A program made the position numbers and the translations under genes. Shown piece after piece: positions 34,763 to 43,190 of a stretch of DNA of 64,000 nucleotides. Source of the stretch: Candidatus Bathyarchaeota archaeon (GTDB taxonomy: Archaea > Thermoproteota > Bathyarchaeia > Bathyarchaeales > Bathycorpusculaceae); the NCBI GenBank assembly GCA_026014615.1, contig JAOZHZ010000004.1:186001-250000 (forward strand), given 5' to 3'. The first letter of the stretch is position 1, and every line of letters starts with the position of its first letter. The notes beneath the pieces were generated by a model that saw nothing but the letters and a program-made list of their open reading frames with translations, searched no databases and was not told where the DNA came from.

Positions 34763-35844
34763 TAACCGCCGCAGAAATGGGTAAAGTCCTCGAAAAATAT
34801 GACCCCTCAAAACTGGCAATCGGCACTTTGGGCTCCCACAGTTCATTGAACATTTTCAAGGGCGCCAAAGAAGAAGGCTTTCGCACCGTCTGTATCTGCA
34901 AAGAAAAAGACACCATCATGTACCAAAAATTCCCCCTCGTAGACGAACTCATTGTGGTCAAAGACTTCAGTGAGCTTCTCAAAGAGGAACTGCAGGAGAA
35001 GCTGCGGCGCCTAAACGTCGTTCTGATTCCGCACGGCTCCTTCACCGCTTACCTTAGCACCCAACAACTAACGGACAACTTGATGGTTCCGATGGTTGGC
35101 AACCGCGAATTGCTCCACTGGGAAGCCGACCGTAACGAGCAAGAAGACTGGCTGCGCCAAGCAGGACTTCGACTTCCCGCCGTGTTCAAGTCGCCAGAGG
35201 AAATTGACCGCCTCGTCATCGCCAAGCTTCCAGGAGCCAAAGGCGGCAGAGGCTACTTCTTGGCTAACTCGCCCCAGTCATTTTACAAGAAGTTCACGGA
35301 GATGGTTGCCCGTAAACTGCTGACCGAGGACGACTTGGACAAAGTGCACTTGCAGGAGTACGCTTTGGGCGTGAACGTGTACCCCAGCTACTTCAGCAGC
35401 ATAATGAAAGACGACGTGGAACTGTTAGCTATGGACCGCCGCTACGAATCCGCCGTCGACAGCCTCGGCAAGGTTCCCGCAAGCCAACAACTGGAAATCG
35501 ACTTAAACCCAACCTACACGGTCGTGGGCAACTTCCCCATCGTTCTGCGCGAATCTCTGCTGCCTGAAATCATGCGCATGGGCGACAACGTCCACCGCAA
35601 AGCCCGCGAACTCGCCCCGCCAGGCATCATCGGACCCTTCTGCCTCGAAACCGTCATAACCGACGACCTCAAAATCTTCACCTTCGAAATCTCAGCACGC
35701 ATCGTAGCAGGAACCAACGTCGGCATCGGCACCTCACCCTACGCTTACTTGCGATACGGCGAGAACATGTACATGGGCAAACGCATAGCCATGGAAATCA
35801 AAGAAGCCGTCGCGCAGAACAGGCTGGGCGAAATCGCCGTCTAA
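34759..35844 (+). CDS. purP: PurP-like protein (copy 2, diverged)
   Basis: 361 residues. Overall pattern as in copy 1: LAIGTLGSHSSLNIFKGAKE, IPHGSFTAYLSTQQ, DRLVIAKLPGAKGGRGYF, YALGVNVYPSYFSS and FEISARIVAGTNVGIG. The C-terminal motif has RIVAGTN where copy 1 has RVPGCPC, so the two differ in the active-site rim. Starts ATGA-overlapped with copy 1, so the proteins are made together and could form a hetero-oligomer. Archaea often keep several PurP paralogues of unresolved role. Confidence 0.9.
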   Translation: MITAAEMGKVLEKYDPSKLAIGTLGSHSSLNIFKGAKEEGFRTVCICKEKDTIMYQKFPLVDELIVVKDFSELLKEELQEKLRRLNVVLIPHGSFTAYLSTQQLTDNLMVPMVGNRELLHWEADRNEQEDWLRQAGLRLPAVFKSPEEIDRLVIAKLPGAKGGRGYFLANSPQSFYKKFTEMVARKLLTEDDLDKVHLQEYALGVNVYPSYFSSIMKDDVELLAMDRRYESAVDSLGKVPASQQLEIDLNPTYTVVGNFPIVLRESLLPEIMRMGDNVHRKARELAPPGIIGPFCLETVITDDLKIFTFEISARIVAGTNVGIGTSPYAYLRYGENMYMGKRIAMEIKEAVAQNRLGEIAV

Positions 35845-35848
35845 CCCG

Positions 35849-36616
35849 CTAAGTTAGGCAGGCTTTAAGGACACCCTCAAAGCTTTCTTTGCTTCGGCTT
35901 TTTTTGTAGTTTTTCAACGCAACCACGATTGCGTCTTTGTTTCTTTCACCCAGCACGTCCGCAATTAGGCGTGCAGTTTCGCTTTGGCTCGTAAAAAGAA
36001 AGCTGCTCAGGGCGGATACGTTGGCGGGTTTTCGGGTGTCGCTGGCAGTTTCAAAGTCTAGGAGGAAAGGTTTCTGTTGCTGGTCGATGATTACGTGTTT
36101 GGGTGCCTTGCTCAGTTCGCCGTGGTCCACGCCACCCTCGTCCAGTCGAAAGCACTGCTTCAGAACGTCCCGCAATACTTGCTTAACCTCAGCTTTTCGA
36201 CGGGGGGTTTTGAGCCAGTTGGGCAGAATTTCGCCGTCGATTAGCTGCATCAGAAGGAAGTTCTTGCTTGCCGTCACCAGTTTCGGAGCCACACTTACCG
36301 AGTTAGCTTTGGAAAGCATCTTGGCTTCGTGGAGCAGGTCGGGGCGGTCAGCGTCTAGTCGGCGGATTTTCAAAGCCACCCGTGCCCCGTTCAAATATGC
36401 AACAACCACTATGCCCACGAAACCTTTGCCTAAAACGGGAACGGAAACGCCGAAAATGCTGGCTTTGCCTGAAAACTCTAACGCGGAAACGTGCAGGTTC
36501 GCCAGTTCTTTTATGCGGTTTTGCAGCTCTAAAGTTTCAAGTTTGGGGAAACACAAGACGGAAGCGTAAGGTTCCTGTACAAGTTGTTCCACGGGCACAA
36601 CTACGGGGCGGTTCAT
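35849..36616 (-). CDS. Archaeal Ser/Thr protein-kinase-like protein (COG2112 type)
   Basis: 255 residues from ATG 36616, with GGAG 7 bases upstream; an earlier ATG at 36640 lacks a site. Small kinase fold: LGKGFVGIVVVAYLNGARVALKI (Gly-rich loop and Lys), DGEILPNWL, the catalytic loop GGVDHGELSKAPKHVII (with His-Gly-Glu in place of His-Arg-Asp) and LLDFETASD (DFE for the usual DFG). This matches the RIO/lipopolysaccharide-kinase-like archaeal group. Its targets are unknown. It is convergent with purP and 4 bases separate the stops. Confidence 0.75.
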   Translation of the reverse strand: MNRPVVVPVEQLVQEPYASVLCFPKLETLELQNRIKELANLHVSALEFSGKASIFGVSVPVLGKGFVGIVVVAYLNGARVALKIRRLDADRPDLLHEAKMLSKANSVSVAPKLVTASKNFLLMQLIDGEILPNWLKTPRRKAEVKQVLRDVLKQCFRLDEGGVDHGELSKAPKHVIIDQQQKPFLLDFETASDTRKPANVSALSSFLFTSQSETARLIADVLGERNKDAIVVALKNYKKSRSKESFEGVLKACLT

Positions 36617-36815
36617 CAGAGTTTCTCCGTTTATCAACATGATACTTTTGGCGTCAACTTATTAGTGGCTTCCTTCATTGTCCGCCCGTTTTATACGTTC
36701 AAGGGGTGTTTTGCGCTGTTGAAGAATTATTTGGTTTGAACCAGTTTAGCAGGTTTTTTGTGTCAAGAAACCTTTACAAACACGCTTTTAGGCAGGGCAA
36801 ATCAAAAGTTACCTG

Positions 36816-37691
36816 ATGGCTATGGACAGAAAAACATGCGTATTAGCTATCGCAGTTTCACTCATCACAATTTCTTTAGCCGCCGAAGTGCACGCTGCAA
36901 GGGTAAAGCCAATTTCTGCTTCTGAATTCACCGTAAACTATGAAACAGACCCGTATGATGTGCCCCCAACGTATTCCAAAGACCAATACACAGGAGAACA
37001 AATTGTTACTCCAGGTCGCCACGTAAAGAATGCTTCTTTAAGGGTTTCAATCAAGAATCAACACTACGACTCTTACCAAGTGTACTATAATATCCGCATT
37101 AAAGGCCACTTTGGAGACTCATGGACACAACTCTATACGTACAACAATGGAACCCCAACCATAGGAACCGTTCAGCCTCAATCATCAGGTTCATTTACTG
37201 TAATCTCCCTGCGACCAGAGTATCCAGCAGGTGCTGAAGTAGATTTTCAAGTAGAAGCTATATTGAGCCATAAGGTAACCATTCAAGCAGCTACTCACCC
37301 AATGTTGGGTCCTAAGTATGGAACAGAACCACGAGTCATCAATGTTGTGTCAGAAACAAGCGGTTGGAGTGAAAAACAAACCATAACCATGCCTGAAACA
37401 CCAACCCCAGAACCCTCACCAACAATAACACCCACCCCAACGCCAACAAAATCGTCCACACCAACCCAACCCAGTACCGAAACGCCGCCAACGCCTTCAC
37501 AAACATCCACACCCTCACCCTCACCTACCGTTCCAACGTCTCCAAGTCAACCGCAGACCCAAGGGGTATCTCGAGACGAATTCTACACGGTAACTGCGGT
37601 GCTCATAGCAACAATTGTGGCTTTGTCAGCCGCCGTGGTTACACTTGCACTAAAAAACAAGAAAGCCAAAAGGGCAGGAAACAAAAAATGA
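36816..37691 (+). CDS. Tandem surface protein 1 (anchored)
   Basis: 291 residues. Signal peptide (about 1-27), an extracellular beta domain (28-195) with VNYETDPYDVPPTYSKDQYTG, IRIKGHFGDSW and SETSGWSEKQTITMPE, then a long Pro/Thr/Ser stalk (about 197-250) likely to be glycosylated, and a membrane helix (about 257-280) with basic tail KNKKAKRAGNKK. It is one of three consecutive relatives of the same architecture. No recognised family; a surface adhesin or sensor is plausible. Confidence 0.8.
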   Translation: MAMDRKTCVLAIAVSLITISLAAEVHAARVKPISASEFTVNYETDPYDVPPTYSKDQYTGEQIVTPGRHVKNASLRVSIKNQHYDSYQVYYNIRIKGHFGDSWTQLYTYNNGTPTIGTVQPQSSGSFTVISLRPEYPAGAEVDFQVEAILSHKVTIQAATHPMLGPKYGTEPRVINVVSETSGWSEKQTITMPETPTPEPSPTITPTPTPTKSSTPTQPSTETPPTPSQTSTPSPSPTVPTSPSQPQTQGVSRDEFYTVTAVLIATIVALSAAVVTLALKNKKAKRAGNKK

Positions 37692-38518
37692 ATAAATCAA
37701 CTTTAACTGAGCTTCTGGCGGTTGTTGCAATTTGCAGCCTTGCAGCAACTATGGGTTCACCGTTAGTTATGGCTCAAACCACCACACCTTCTGCTCCAGA
37801 ATTCACTGTTGAGTTTGAAGCTCATCCGTATGAGGAACCGCCAATTTACGAGATAGACCAATATACTGGAGAAAACGTTACTGTCCGTGAGGGCTTCCAT
37901 GTAGAGAACCAATCTGCGGTTGTCACGATTAAGAATCAGCCATTTGTGTCCAGTTTTAACGGCATCACCTACTATTTACGCTACTTTGTTTGGGTTAAGG
38001 GTCATTTCGGAGAGAAATGGACAAACTTTTGCTCTTTGGACCAATCTTCCTCTGAAAAAACAGTATGTTCCAAGTCAATAGATTACCCGTCTGGAGCTCA
38101 ATTAGATTTTCGAGTAATGGCAGCAGTGAGCCACAGCTATGAGGAATATGAGCCGCCTGTTCCCCCGTTCAGTATAACAGGGCAGTATGTAACACGTAAT
38201 GCTACTGATGCAACAAGCGAATGGAGCAACACACAAACCATCACAATCCCAGAACCGTCAACTTCAACTTCGCCGCCCACAGCCACACTGGCACCAACGC
38301 TTTCGCAGACACCAGCAGGCTCTCAACTCCCAAACGAATCTGCCGCACCAACCAGTTCTGAAGTTCCAAATCAGCCAAAAAATCAAGGAATATCACGCGA
38401 CGAGTTTTACATGGCAATTTCTGTGCTTGTGGTTGTAATTGGAACGTTGTCAGCGTCTGTCGTTGTTCTTGCACGTGAAGTAAAGAAAGTCAACAGTGGA
38501 GTAAACATGCATGACTAA
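37688..38518 (+). CDS. Tandem surface protein 2 (anchored)
   Basis: 276 residues, same layout as the first copy: signal peptide, beta domain starting EFTVEFEAHPYEEPPIYEID, VWVKGHFGEKW, ATSEWSNTQTITIPE, Thr/Pro/Ser stalk, and a final membrane helix after GISRDEFYMAISV, matching GVSRDEFYTVTAV of copy 1. ATG overlaps the stop of copy 1 (ATGA), indicating coupled expression. The stalk is shorter. No family recognised. Confidence 0.8.
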   Translation: MNKSTLTELLAVVAICSLAATMGSPLVMAQTTTPSAPEFTVEFEAHPYEEPPIYEIDQYTGENVTVREGFHVENQSAVVTIKNQPFVSSFNGITYYLRYFVWVKGHFGEKWTNFCSLDQSSSEKTVCSKSIDYPSGAQLDFRVMAAVSHSYEEYEPPVPPFSITGQYVTRNATDATSEWSNTQTITIPEPSTSTSPPTATLAPTLSQTPAGSQLPNESAAPTSSEVPNQPKNQGISRDEFYMAISVLVVVIGTLSASVVVLAREVKKVNSGVNMHD

Positions 38519-39359
38519 GCGAGTTTTAGCTACGCTTTTAGTCGCCCTCATGGTTAGCAGTTTTGTATTAGCTGAAACTTTACAAAGAAGTATGGCTCAA
38601 ACCAAACCAGCCACCCCAGAATTCAGGGCAGAACTAATAGATTCTTCCTACGAAATTCCCCTCACTTCTTCAGTAGACCCCTACACAGGACAAAACGTGA
38701 CCCAAACTGGGCCACATGTTGAATCAAGAACAATCGAAATTTCAATTAAAAATCAATCCTTCACACCCTTTCAAGTGGAAGAAGCTACTGCAAACTGGAG
38801 TGTTACTCTTCAATATAACATTCGTTGGAAAGGACACTTCGAACAAGACTGGCACGAAATATTCATCCCTACAAATGGATTTCCTCAAGCCAATTCAGAA
38901 ACTGAATACACTGTGATTTCTTTTGAAGGAGAATACTCTTTTTCAGAGGGATTGGAGCTGTATTATCAGGGTCTAATCTCGACATTTCCTCCCGGTGCCC
39001 AAGTGGATTTTCAAGTGAAGGCAATGATAGGTTACGTTCATCGAGACCCGTTAGCGCTTGGATGGATCTTCACTGGTTAAACAAGCGATTGGAGTGATAC
39101 ACAAACCATAATCATCGAAGCACCTCCAACCACTTTCACAGCAACTCCAGAAACGTCAACTCTACCAACCGGAAGCCCCTCTGTTTCGCTGACACCTTCA
39201 TCTTCGACTTTGCCGTCTCAGCAGCCAACGTCCCAACCTGAATTTGTTTTGGCGCCAACACTGCTTTTGGGACTGCTTACGGTTTTTATTGTAATTATTA
39301 TCGTTTTGGCTGTCGCTGTCGCCTTCTTGCTTGGAAAACGGCAGAGAGCATCGAAGTAA
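38511..39359 (+). pseudogene. Tandem surface protein 3, interrupted by in-frame TAA
   Basis: The ATG lies at 38511, just inside the end of copy 2. The first 189 codons encode a signal peptide and beta domain (FRAELIDSSYEIPLTSSVDP, IRWKGHFEQDW), ending at TAA 39078. The same frame continues without shift as TSDWSDTQTIIIEAP, a Thr/Ser/Pro stalk and a membrane helix ending GKRQRASK at 39357. Both sisters have TSxWSxxQTI at this point, so one stop codon splits an otherwise intact 282-codon gene. As it stands the product is a secreted domain without its anchor. Confidence 0.75.
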
Positions 39360-39577
39360 AAAGTAGGCAGGGTCGAGCATATTTGTCCGATTATGAGTTA
39401 AGAAGCGCAACGAGAAGTAAAACTCCCACGCAAAAACAGAAAACTCACAAAAAAGCACAAAAAAGTATCAATTTGTTTCTGCAAACAAATTCACGCCAAC
39501 CCACGTTTTCCGACTTTTGGTCACAAATTTAATAGGGTAAACATGGATACTGGAACTCTGTTCGAGCAGTGCCAAAC

Positions 39578-41719
39578 ATGCCAAGATTCAAACAAATCGC
39601 CGAAATCCAGCAGTTCATGAGCCAAAAGGAGCAGATACGCAACTTAGGCATAGTGGCGCATATTGACCATGGTAAAACGACGTTGGCGGATGCGCTTTTG
39701 GCGGGGGTGGGGTTGCTTTCGCCGCAGATGGCAGGCACCGCACGAGTCCTAGACTACTTGGAGGATGAGCAACGGCGGAAAATCACCATCAAAACCGCCA
39801 ATATCAGCTTGCTCTACAAAGCGCAGGGCAACCCGTACATAATCAACTTGGTGGACACGCCGGGACATGTAGACTTCACAGGCAAAGTCACAAGAGCGCT
39901 ACGGGCAATAGACGGCGTAGTCGTCGTAGTGGACGCGGTAGAGGAGATTATGGCGCAAACCGAAATTGTGACGCGGCAAGCGCTCGCGGAACGGGTACGC
40001 CCCGTGCTTTTCATAAACAAAGTAGACCGCCTAATCACCGAACTGCAGCTTGGCGAGGCACAAATCGAAGAAAAACTCAACCGAATCATAGGCGGCTTCA
40101 ACGACTTAATTGAGCTTTACGGCGAAAAACCCTTCAGCGCCCAATGGAAAGTAGACCCCGCAGAAGGCAGCGTCGCTTTCGGTTCCGCGCTACACGGCTG
40201 GGGCTTCACACTGGAAACCGCCAAACGCAAAGGCACCAAATTCGGTGACATCATAAACGCCTACAAAAAAGGGGCGTCTCAGCGGTTGGGTAGGGAGATG
40301 CCGGTTTACGACGCCGTGTTTGACATGGCGGTTAGGAATCTGCCGAACCCTAAGCAGGCGCAGAGCTACCGTGTAGACCGCATCTGGAGCGGACTGCGCC
40401 AATCCGAGGTTGGGGAATCCATAGCTGACTGCAACGACGACAAACTGGCGGTTATGTGTGTGACTCATGTGCAGCCCGACGTTGAGGGCGGAAGCGTAGT
40501 CACAAGCAGACTGTTTTCGGGCACCATTAAAGAAGGCGACCTGCTTCACTGCGTGAACGCGCTGCGGGAAACGGTTGTCAACAAAGTCTACGTTTATATG
40601 GGTGCCCTTAAGGAGGCGGTGGGTCAGGTTTCGGCGGGGAACATCGCGGTTTTGGCGGTTTCGGAGATTCTGCGGGCAGGCGAAACCCTCGTCGACGCCG
40701 AGCATAAAGCGGGTGTGGTACCGTTTGAAGGCATAAACTACGTTTCGGAACCCGTGGTGACGGTGGCGGTTGAGCCCAAGAACCCCAAAGACATCTTCGA
40801 CCTGCTCAAATCGCTGCATAAACTGGTAACTGAAGACCCCAACCTTGCCGTCACGGTGGATAAGGAAACAGGGGAGTACCTGCTTAGCGTGATGGGTGAG
40901 CTGCATTTGGAGGTTGCGTTGAGCCAGCTTAAGGGCATCAGCGGCGGGTTGGAGGTTACGGTTTCTGCGCCCCGAATCGTCTATAGGGAATCTGCCACGA
41001 AAAAGGGCGCGGTGGCTTCGGCTTCGAGTTCGAATAGGCAGAACAGGTTCACGGTGCAGGTGGAACCCGACGAAGAAGCCCAAGCAAGCCAGCTGCAGGT
41101 TGAGGAAGCAGGCAGTGTTTTGTCAATTGATGAGCACCGAAACGTGCTGGTGAACCGCAACGTTGAGAAAGAGGAGGGTCTGCAGGAGGTTTTGGAGGCG
41201 GTTATCGGCGGGTTCGAGTTCGCATGCGGTGCAGGTCCACTATGCGCTGAGCCCATGCGGCACGTGAAAGTGAACCTGCTAGATTTTGAGCTAAGCAAAA
41301 CCCAAGAGCAGCGTAGTTCCACGGAGGTTATGCATGCCGTCGGCAAAGCCATATTCGGCGCATTCCTCACCGCCAAACCAGTGCTGCAAGAACCCATCTA
41401 CAAAACCGTCATAACCGCGCCCACCGATCTTGCTGGCGAGTGCTCCCGAATCTTGGAGACCCGACGCGGAAAAATCTCCGCTTTCGAACAAAAAGGACTC
41501 CTAACGGTTATCACGGGGTATATTCCTGTTTCGGAGACGTTTGGGCTGTCCAAGGAGCTGCGTTCGGCGACTTCAGGCAGGGCGTTTTGGCAGAACATGC
41601 TGGACAAGTGGCAGCAGGTGCCCCAAAAGTTGGCGCCTAAAGTGATTGCCCAAGTTCGGCGGCGGAAGGGGTTGGCTGTGGATGTTCCTGATGCGGGCAG
41701 GTTTTTGGAGGAAGCTTAA
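39578..41719 (+). CDS. EF-2 family translation factor lacking the diphthamide histidine
   Basis: 713 residues from ATG 39578 (MPRFKQIAEI), the usual aEF-2 beginning; the frame extends to GTG 39569. G domain with AHIDHGKTTLADALLAG, DTPGHVDF and NKVD, then domains II-V ending VRRRKGL. Two changes from typical aEF-2: the switch I motif EQxRGIT reads EQRRKIT (Lys68 for Gly), and the domain IV tip, normally AHRGPAQ with the diphthamide His, reads EQRSSTE, with Gln578 in its place. So it is a paralogue or a lineage lacking diphthamide. Whether it is the only EF-2 here cannot be told. It is followed at once by OGG. Confidence 0.9.
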   Translation: MPRFKQIAEIQQFMSQKEQIRNLGIVAHIDHGKTTLADALLAGVGLLSPQMAGTARVLDYLEDEQRRKITIKTANISLLYKAQGNPYIINLVDTPGHVDFTGKVTRALRAIDGVVVVVDAVEEIMAQTEIVTRQALAERVRPVLFINKVDRLITELQLGEAQIEEKLNRIIGGFNDLIELYGEKPFSAQWKVDPAEGSVAFGSALHGWGFTLETAKRKGTKFGDIINAYKKGASQRLGREMPVYDAVFDMAVRNLPNPKQAQSYRVDRIWSGLRQSEVGESIADCNDDKLAVMCVTHVQPDVEGGSVVTSRLFSGTIKEGDLLHCVNALRETVVNKVYVYMGALKEAVGQVSAGNIAVLAVSEILRAGETLVDAEHKAGVVPFEGINYVSEPVVTVAVEPKNPKDIFDLLKSLHKLVTEDPNLAVTVDKETGEYLLSVMGELHLEVALSQLKGISGGLEVTVSAPRIVYRESATKKGAVASASSSNRQNRFTVQVEPDEEAQASQLQVEEAGSVLSIDEHRNVLVNRNVEKEEGLQEVLEAVIGGFEFACGAGPLCAEPMRHVKVNLLDFELSKTQEQRSSTEVMHAVGKAIFGAFLTAKPVLQEPIYKTVITAPTDLAGECSRILETRRGKISAFEQKGLLTVITGYIPVSETFGLSKELRSATSGRAFWQNMLDKWQQVPQKLAPKVIAQVRRRKGLAVDVPDAGRFLEEA

Positions 41720-42583
41720 CTGGGGTTCCTTGATGCCCAGTTTTGGCTGGATGTCACGCTTTGCTGTGGGCAGGTTTTCCGCTGGGATAAACTGGGGGAC
41801 TGGTGGTACGGCGTTGCTGGCGACAAGGTTGTGAAGGTTCGGCAGGTCGAAGGAGAAATCGAGTACGTCAACGCCGATGAAAAATTTGTTAATCACTATT
41901 TTGGTTTAGAGGATGACCTGCAGGTAATCGCGGAGAGCATAAACAAAGACGCCCACGTCAGCAGGGCGTTGGAGGCTTATTGGGGTCTAAGGCTCATCCG
42001 ACAAGACCCGTGGGAATGCCTAATCTCCTACATCTGCGCGACCTACAAAAGCATACCAGCCATAAAACACATGCTCAACAACATGGCACAGAAGTTCGGC
42101 GAAAAACAGGTTCTGGACGGCAACAATTTCTATACGTTTCCAGAATGTAAAGCGCTTGCGGCTGCAACTGAACAGGACTTGATTGGCTGTGGATTGGGTT
42201 ACAGGGCAAAATACGTTCTTACGACTGCTAAGAAAATTCGTGAAGACAACTTTGATTTTGAGGCTTTACGGAAGCTGCCTTATTTGGAGACGAAGAAGGT
42301 TTTGATGCAGTTTTCGGGTGTGGGCGCTAAAGTTGCGGATTGCGTGTTGCTTTTCTCTTTGGGCAAGTCGGAGGCGTTTCCCGTGGATGTCTGGGTAAAA
42401 AGAGTCATCCTGAATCATTACGGCGAAAAGCTTTCCCCAGAAGTTCTCCAGAGGATAGAGAAGAGCGAATCGTTGAGCACCGGCGATTATGAGCGGCTGA
42501 ACAGGTTTGGCAGAAGCTACTTTGGCAAGTACGCGGGTTACGCGCAGGAGTACCTGTATCATTACGAACGGATAACGGTTTGA
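41720..42583 (+). CDS. ogg: 8-oxoguanine DNA glycosylase/lyase (OGG), CTG start
   Basis: 287 residues from CTG 41720, directly after the EF-2 stop. There is no ATG, GTG or TTG before 41831, but the sequence from 41720 encodes the N-terminal domain FLDAQFWLDVTLCCGQVFRW expected of OGG1-like enzymes, and GGAGG (41707-41711) lies 8 bases before CTG. The HhH-GPD region has FSGVGAKVADCVLLFSLGK with the catalytic Lys204 and FPVDVWVKR with Asp223, 19 residues apart as in human OGG1 (Lys249/Asp268). It removes 8-oxoguanine and cleaves the backbone. It is coupled to the EF-2 gene. Confidence 0.93.
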   Translation: MGFLDAQFWLDVTLCCGQVFRWDKLGDWWYGVAGDKVVKVRQVEGEIEYVNADEKFVNHYFGLEDDLQVIAESINKDAHVSRALEAYWGLRLIRQDPWECLISYICATYKSIPAIKHMLNNMAQKFGEKQVLDGNNFYTFPECKALAAATEQDLIGCGLGYRAKYVLTTAKKIREDNFDFEALRKLPYLETKKVLMQFSGVGAKVADCVLLFSLGKSEAFPVDVWVKRVILNHYGEKLSPEVLQRIEKSESLSTGDYERLNRFGRSYFGKYAGYAQEYLYHYERITV

Positions 42584-42732
42584 TAGTTAAGATTTTTTTT
42601 CTATAGTCCCTTTAGAAGCGGTGTACTTTCTGCGTGAATTAATGGGCACTTACCTTAAACTCTGAAACCTTACTGTTACCTCTTGATTAATCCACTGGTT
42701 AAGCATTGGTTTAGGGTAAGAAATTATGCTGT

Positions 42733-42936
42733 TTATAGTGAGGGTGTTTTTTCATGTATTTCGGAATGCATTTGTCCACCCGTTGCCCAGTTGCTCTTGG
42801 GTGCTTCGTAAATGACTATCTCGACTGCTTCCTTGGGGACGCCTAAATCTACAAAAACCTTGGTTATCCCTTCAACTGTTTTCTTCTTGTTCTCACGAGT
42901 CATGCCTTCCCAAACTGAAACTTGAACTATTGGCAC
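42733..42936 (-). CDS. 4-oxalocrotonate tautomerase-like protein
   Basis: 67 residues, typical tautomerase monomer size. Pro follows the initiator Met (MPIVQVSVWEGMTRENKKK), and the N-terminal Pro is the catalytic base of the family. Conserved VEGITKVFVDLGVPKEAVEIV and YEAPKSNWATGGQ. The substrate is unknown. It stands alone in a gene-sparse stretch. Confidence 0.9.
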   Translation of the reverse strand: MPIVQVSVWEGMTRENKKKTVEGITKVFVDLGVPKEAVEIVIYEAPKSNWATGGQMHSEIHEKTPSL

Positions 42937-43190
42937 GTCATTTCAACCTCAAATAACACTTGTCATTTCGCCTATTAACAGGTTCCTTAAAGCCACTTAA
43001 CACAAACACCTCATTGGTAGCCTCCAGTGAACGCCATAAGAAAACAGAAATCGCCAATAACGACCCCCCCTCCCCCGTTTTCTGCATACTATTACTAATA
43101 GCATCCAAATAGACAGCAAATACGTAGAAAGAGAAAAATGAAGAAGAGGCTTAACTGAAATTTTTTCAGCCAATCTATCGTGCAGTTTTA

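Noticed and set aside
35937..36569. 210-residue open frame opposite the COG2112-type kinase
   Set aside because: It is antisense to a coherent kinase frame and is Ser/Arg-rich with no protein-like pattern.
39078..39080. TAA in the third tandem surface gene as pyrrolysine or selenocysteine recoding
   Set aside because: Pyrrolysine uses TAG and selenocysteine TGA; TAA recoding is not known in archaea. A nonsense mutation or sequencing error is simpler.
40190..41083. 297-residue open frame on the minus strand inside EF-2
   Set aside because: It lies fully antisense to a strongly conserved gene, and its composition (many His, Arg, Gln) reflects the GC-rich EF-2 codons.
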